A DNA stretch of 64,000 nucleotides, taken from contig CM038469.1 of NCBI GenBank assembly GCA_021464415.1, positions 29,195,736 through 29,259,735 of the forward strand. Direction: 5' to 3'. This DNA comes from Lonicera japonica (taxonomy: Eukaryota > Streptophyta > Magnoliopsida > Dipsacales > Caprifoliaceae). Position numbers and translations under genes: made by a program. Below are positions 59,691 to 64,000 of this stretch, in pieces. The first letter of the stretch is position 1, and the number at the start of each line of letters is the position of its first letter. Under the pieces are notes generated by a model. That model saw nothing but the letters and a program-made list of their open reading frames with translations. It made no database searches and had not been told where the DNA came from.

Positions 59691-61672
59691 CAAGAAACAA
59701 TATCCATAAGGTGTTTGATCAGTTGCCTCAACTAGCTTTATACTAACATGTATATGCCAATAAAGGTTGAATTCAAAATCCACATATCCGATAACATATT
59801 TGGGTGTATGCTGCTGGCAGAAGAAAGTAGTACAAATGTAAACGGAAACTGAACTGATTCTGGGTTGGGCCTAAATTTTGCACCATTTAAATTTGAACTC
59901 GTGCGTTGGCCCAAGAGCTGTAAAACAGGACAGGCTCTAATATGGTCCTGCTTCCATGTAAATTCAAAGCCCATTAGAGTTAGTATTCGTAGTAGGGTGG
60001 CTATTTTAGAAGCAATGCCAAAAAAAAAGTTACAAAAAAAAACAAACAAAATTGAAATGAAAATTCGTGTTTATGTCATTTTCATGTCAAAATTTCGAAA
60101 CGAAATTAGAGTTACGTCGTGTTAGTCGCGTCAATAATCTCTTCTCGTGTCTGAATGAGAGAAAAAAAAATATACTCATATTAGAATGTGTTTACTAAGA
60201 CAAAAAAAAATTATAATTGTATATGTCCGGTCATATTTACTCGTGTTGTATTTGCGTTACCTAAAAATAACAAGAGACGTTCTCATTTTTCTTGTTGTGT
60301 TAAGTAAAACCACGATCCAAAAATACAAATTGGCTCCTTTAGATATATGAGCTCCAGAGTTGTACTAGTTTAAAATGTAAAAAGTATTTCAAATTAGAAT
60401 GACGTGATTGGGTTATATAAATAAAGTGCTCAAGTGATAAGAATAGCTTCGATGCCGTCATCTACCTCTCTAAATAACTCTAAATAAGTATCAAGCGGTA
60501 GAAAAGTATTTGTCAGTTTTTTTTGCATTATATTTGGTTTATTAGTATTAAATGTAAGCACGGAGTGCATGCGTACTGCTATCAATCATATCCCAAGTAT
60601 GAAGAAGGATGATATTAATGGAATGAATTTAAAAGGATGAAAAAAGATCATACTAATGGAATGAAATTAAACTATATTAACATGATCGATAAATTACTAC
60701 TTTATTTTTTACCCGAGTTTTTAATATATTATTTACTATTCTACATTTTTTTCCGTTGTTTTGTTTTTTCTTTTATAAATGACTCTTCAAACTATTTAAA
60801 TTATAAGATATTGGAGTAAGCTAATACTAATTAATGCGACGGAAGGTACTCTAAAAATTATCTACAGCTCTCAGATCTGGATGTTAAATATTGATGTAGA
60901 TCGATGAGAAATGGATGTAGATTAAATAATAGGGAAGTTATTTTTCTATAATGGCCTACAATGTTATTTTGGGTGGCATGATTACTAAAATAATTATCTA
61001 TATTGATAGAATAATATACAACTTATATACTGCCACAATAATATACATTTTAAAAACATACAAGACAATAATATACATTATAAAAGCAAATAAGTGCAAA
61101 TTAACAAAACAGTACAATGCATTGATATAGAAAAAAACATCGACAATAATGCAATGTAATTGTAAAAGTGCACCAATTAATTTAGTTTTTAGACTTTATT
61201 TTGAGTTCAAATTTTCGAATAATTATATATTTATCTCTTTTTTTTAAGAATTAAAAATTAACCAAAAGGGTGGATAACCAATAATTATTTAATATTTGGG
61301 TGCTTGTAAAATCACCCTAACATTTCAATTTAAATATTTTTTTTAAAACAACTTTTTTAAAAAAAAAGAGAAAAAAACGAAGAAGCATTGTTTGCAACCT
61401 CAACGTAAGACAAAAAGATAACTCTTATCACATAAATATTCTTCTTTACGATGTGTAGATACATATAATACACGTATTGTCCTGTATTTACATTGATTTG
61501 TCATGTGATTTTGCTGTTGGCTTTGGTTGTACATTATATTGGATTAGAATATTTAGAATGTTTTGAGTGTACGACGATACAGTATAAATAAACATATAAA
61601 CAATGCTCCTAAGGTGTTTGATCAATTGCCCCAACTAGCTTAATATTAACATATGCCAATAAAGGTTGAATT
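59691..61672 (+). repeat. Tandem unit D, 1.98 kb
   Basis: It starts CAAGAAACAATATCCATAAG. The same text recurs at 61673, giving a period of 1982 bp. From about 59870 it is a diverged relative of R1 from the GGCCCAAG block onward. It has TTGGGCC at 59864, GGCCCAAG near 59908 and AGCCCATTAG near 59968, a cluster of TGGGCC-type motifs. No gene is recognised. Confidence 0.8.
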
Positions 61673-63653
61673 CAAGAAACAATATTCATAAGGTGTTTGA
61701 TCAGTTGCCCCAACTAGCTTTATATTAACATATATATGCCAATAAAGGTTGAATTCAAAACCCACATATCCGATAACATATTTGTGTGTATGCTGCTGGC
61801 AAAAGAAAGTAGTACAAATGTAAACGGAAACTGAACTGATTCTGCGTTGGGCCTAAATTTTGCACCACTTAAATTAGAACTGGTGCTTTGGCCCAAGAGC
61901 TGTAAAACAGGACAAGCTCTAATATGGTCCTGCTTCCATGTAAATTCAAACCCGATTAGAGTTAGCATTCGCAGTAGCGTGGCAATTTTAGAAGCAATGC
62001 CAAAAAAAAGTTACAGAAAAAAACAAAATTGAAATGAAAATTCGTGTTTATGTCATTTTCATGTCAAAATTTCAAAACGAAATTAGAGTTGTGTTAGTCG
62101 CGTCAATAATCTCTTCTCGTGTCTGAATGAGAGAAAAAAAATATACTCGTATTAGAATGTGTCTATTAAGATAAAAATATATATATATATATATAGTTGT
62201 ATATGTTCAGTCATATCTACTTGTGTTATATTTGCGTTACCTAAAAATAACAAGAGACGTTCTCATTTTTCTTGTTGTGTTAGGTAAAACCACGATCCAA
62301 AAACACAAATCGGCTCCTATAGATATATGAGCTCCAGCGTGGTACTAGTTTAAAATGTAAAAAGTATTTCAAATTAGAATGACTTGATTGGGTTATATAA
62401 ATAAAGTGCTCAAGTGATAAGAATAGCTTCGATGCATTCATCTACCTCTTTAAATAAGTATTAAGTGCTAGAAAAATTGGTTTATTAGTATTAAATGTAA
62501 GCACGGAGTGCATGCTTACTGCTATCAATCATATTCCAAGTATGAAGAAGGATGATATTAATGGAATGAATTTAAAAGGATGAAAAAATATCATACTGAT
62601 GGAATGAAATTAAACTATATTAACATGATGAATTGCTACTTTATTTTTTACCCAAGTTTTTAATATATTATTTACTATTCTACATTTTTTTTTCCTTCTT
62701 TTGTTTTTTCTTTTATAAATGACTCTTCAAACTATTTAAATTATAAGATATTGGAGTAAGCTAATACTAATTAATGCGACAGAAGGTACTCTAAAAATTA
62801 TCTACAGCTCTCAGATCTGGATGTCAGATATTGATGTAGATCGATGAGAGATGGATGTAGATTAAATAATAGGTGAAGTTATTTTTCTATAATGGCCTAC
62901 AATGTTATTTTGGGTGCCATGATTACTAAAATAATTATCTATATTGATAGAATAATATACAACTTATATACTGCCACAATAATATACATTTTAAAAACAT
63001 ACAAGACAATAATATACATTATAAAAGCATATAAGTGCAAATTAACAAAACAGTACAATCCATTGATATAGAAAAAAACATCGACAATAATGCAATGTAA
63101 TTGTAAAAGTGCACCAATTAATTTAGTTTTTAGATCTTATTTTGAGTTCAAATTTTCGAATAATTATATATTTATCTCATTTTTTTTAACAATTAAAAAT
63201 TAACTAAAAGGGTGGATAATCTATAATTGTTTAATATTTGGGTGCTTGTAAAATCACCCAAACATTTCAATTTAAATATATTTTTTAATACAACTTTTTT
63301 TAAAAAAAAAAGGAGAAAAAAAAAGCATTGTTTGCAACTTCAACGTAAGACAAAAAGATAACTCTTATCACATAAATATTCTTCTTTACAGTATATAGAT
63401 ACATATAATATACGTATTGTCGTGTATTTACATCGATTTGTCATGTGATTTTGCTGTTGGCTTTGGTTGTACATTATATTGGATTAGAATATTTAAAAAG
63501 TTTTGAGTGTACGACGATACAGTATAAATAAACATATAAACAATGCTCATAAGATATTTGATCAATTGCCCCAACCAGCTTAATATTAACATATGCCAAT
63601 AAAGGTTGAATTCAAAACTCACATATCCTTGAGAAATATATACTAGATAACAT
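61673..63653 (+). repeat. Tandem unit E, 1.98 kb
   Basis: Second copy of the tandem duplication, highly similar to unit D throughout. E has a TA-rich insertion near 62167-62192 and lacks part of the D text near 60510-60535. Its end (about 63600-63780) resembles the end of R1 copy A at 32820-33001. No gene is recognised. Confidence 0.8.
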
Positions 63654-64000
63654 ATTTGTATGTATGCTAGCATAAGAAAGAAGTACAAATGTAATCGGAA
63701 ACTGAAAAATCTAAACCATATAAAAACCATGAATTAATAAAATTTTGCCAAATCAATGACAAGATACTCCATTTCATGTAAGTTTCTTATATATATATAT
63801 ATATTTGGGTACGTGCGCATGTGCATATACATTAGTTTTTATGATAACAACTAATCAGAGTCGGAACAGGCAATCGCCTCAGGCCCCAAATTTTGTAAAG
63901 GCCCCATAATTTTTTAAAATTTAAGGTTAGGTTTGTAAAGTTTCAAAATCTTAGAGGTAAAATTGTAATTATGTTTATAAGTTTATTCAAAATTAAAGCT
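63654..64000. other. R1-like tail and window edge
   Basis: Up to about 63785 the sequence continues to match the tail of R1 copy A. A (TA)n tract follows at 63788-63804. Text at 63860-63915 (CAGGCAATCGCCTCAGGCCC ... AAAGGCCCC) looks like the end of a transposon that continues beyond the window, but it cannot be assigned. Confidence 0.4.

Overview
The window looks like intergenic chromosomal DNA of a dicot plant. It is very AT-rich and dominated by plant-type transposable elements: Ty1/copia and gypsy-like LTR elements, a plant L1 LINE with an RNase H domain, hAT and Mutator-like non-autonomous elements, MITEs and foldbacks. The one clear host protein gene is an intronless plant sphingolipid delta-8 desaturase. 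The species cannot be named from this sequence.

Layout. 0-8.9 kb: a Mutator-like MITE with a perfect 59-bp TIR and 9-bp target duplication, a TIR-flanked element holding four ~150-bp tandem units, a LINE RNase H scrap and a 305-bp tandem duplication. 8.9-14.2 kb: a GC-rich solo LTR (TSD CTGTG) with a cluster of CG-rich 12-bp palindromes, a hAT-like fragment, and an internally deleted copia element (TSD GTTTC). 14.7-17.3 kb: a 2.5-kb foldback whose arms are built of ~167-bp subrepeats, split by a hAT-like insertion. 19.1-20.5 kb: the desaturase, carrying one apparent single-base frameshift. 21.3-33.0 kb: an LTR fragment, then repeat R1 copy A, split by a full-length dead LINE that itself holds a solo LTR. 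33.0-44.5 kb: a non-autonomous gypsy-like LTR element split by a young 8.3-kb copia element (two 1500-bp LTRs, TSD ATCTT). 44.5-50.8 kb: R1 copy B, split by a 3.7-kb TIR element with nested inverted and direct repeats. 50.8-54.9 kb: a CAA-repeat region, a 404-bp foldback MITE, a probable defensin-like exon on the minus strand and an exact-TSD hAT element. 55.0-63.7 kb: R1 copy C followed by two tandem ~1.98-kb units D and E.

How it fits together. Several insertions can be ordered. The LINE entered R1 copy A (copy C keeps the unoccupied site) and later received a solo LTR. The gypsy-like element was later split by the copia element. A 170-bp hairpin is present in R1 copies A and C but absent from D and E. 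The host genes are the desaturase, an ER enzyme of sphingolipid long-chain-base desaturation, broken as read here, and the single cysteine-rich exon. No complete, uninterrupted host gene is certain.
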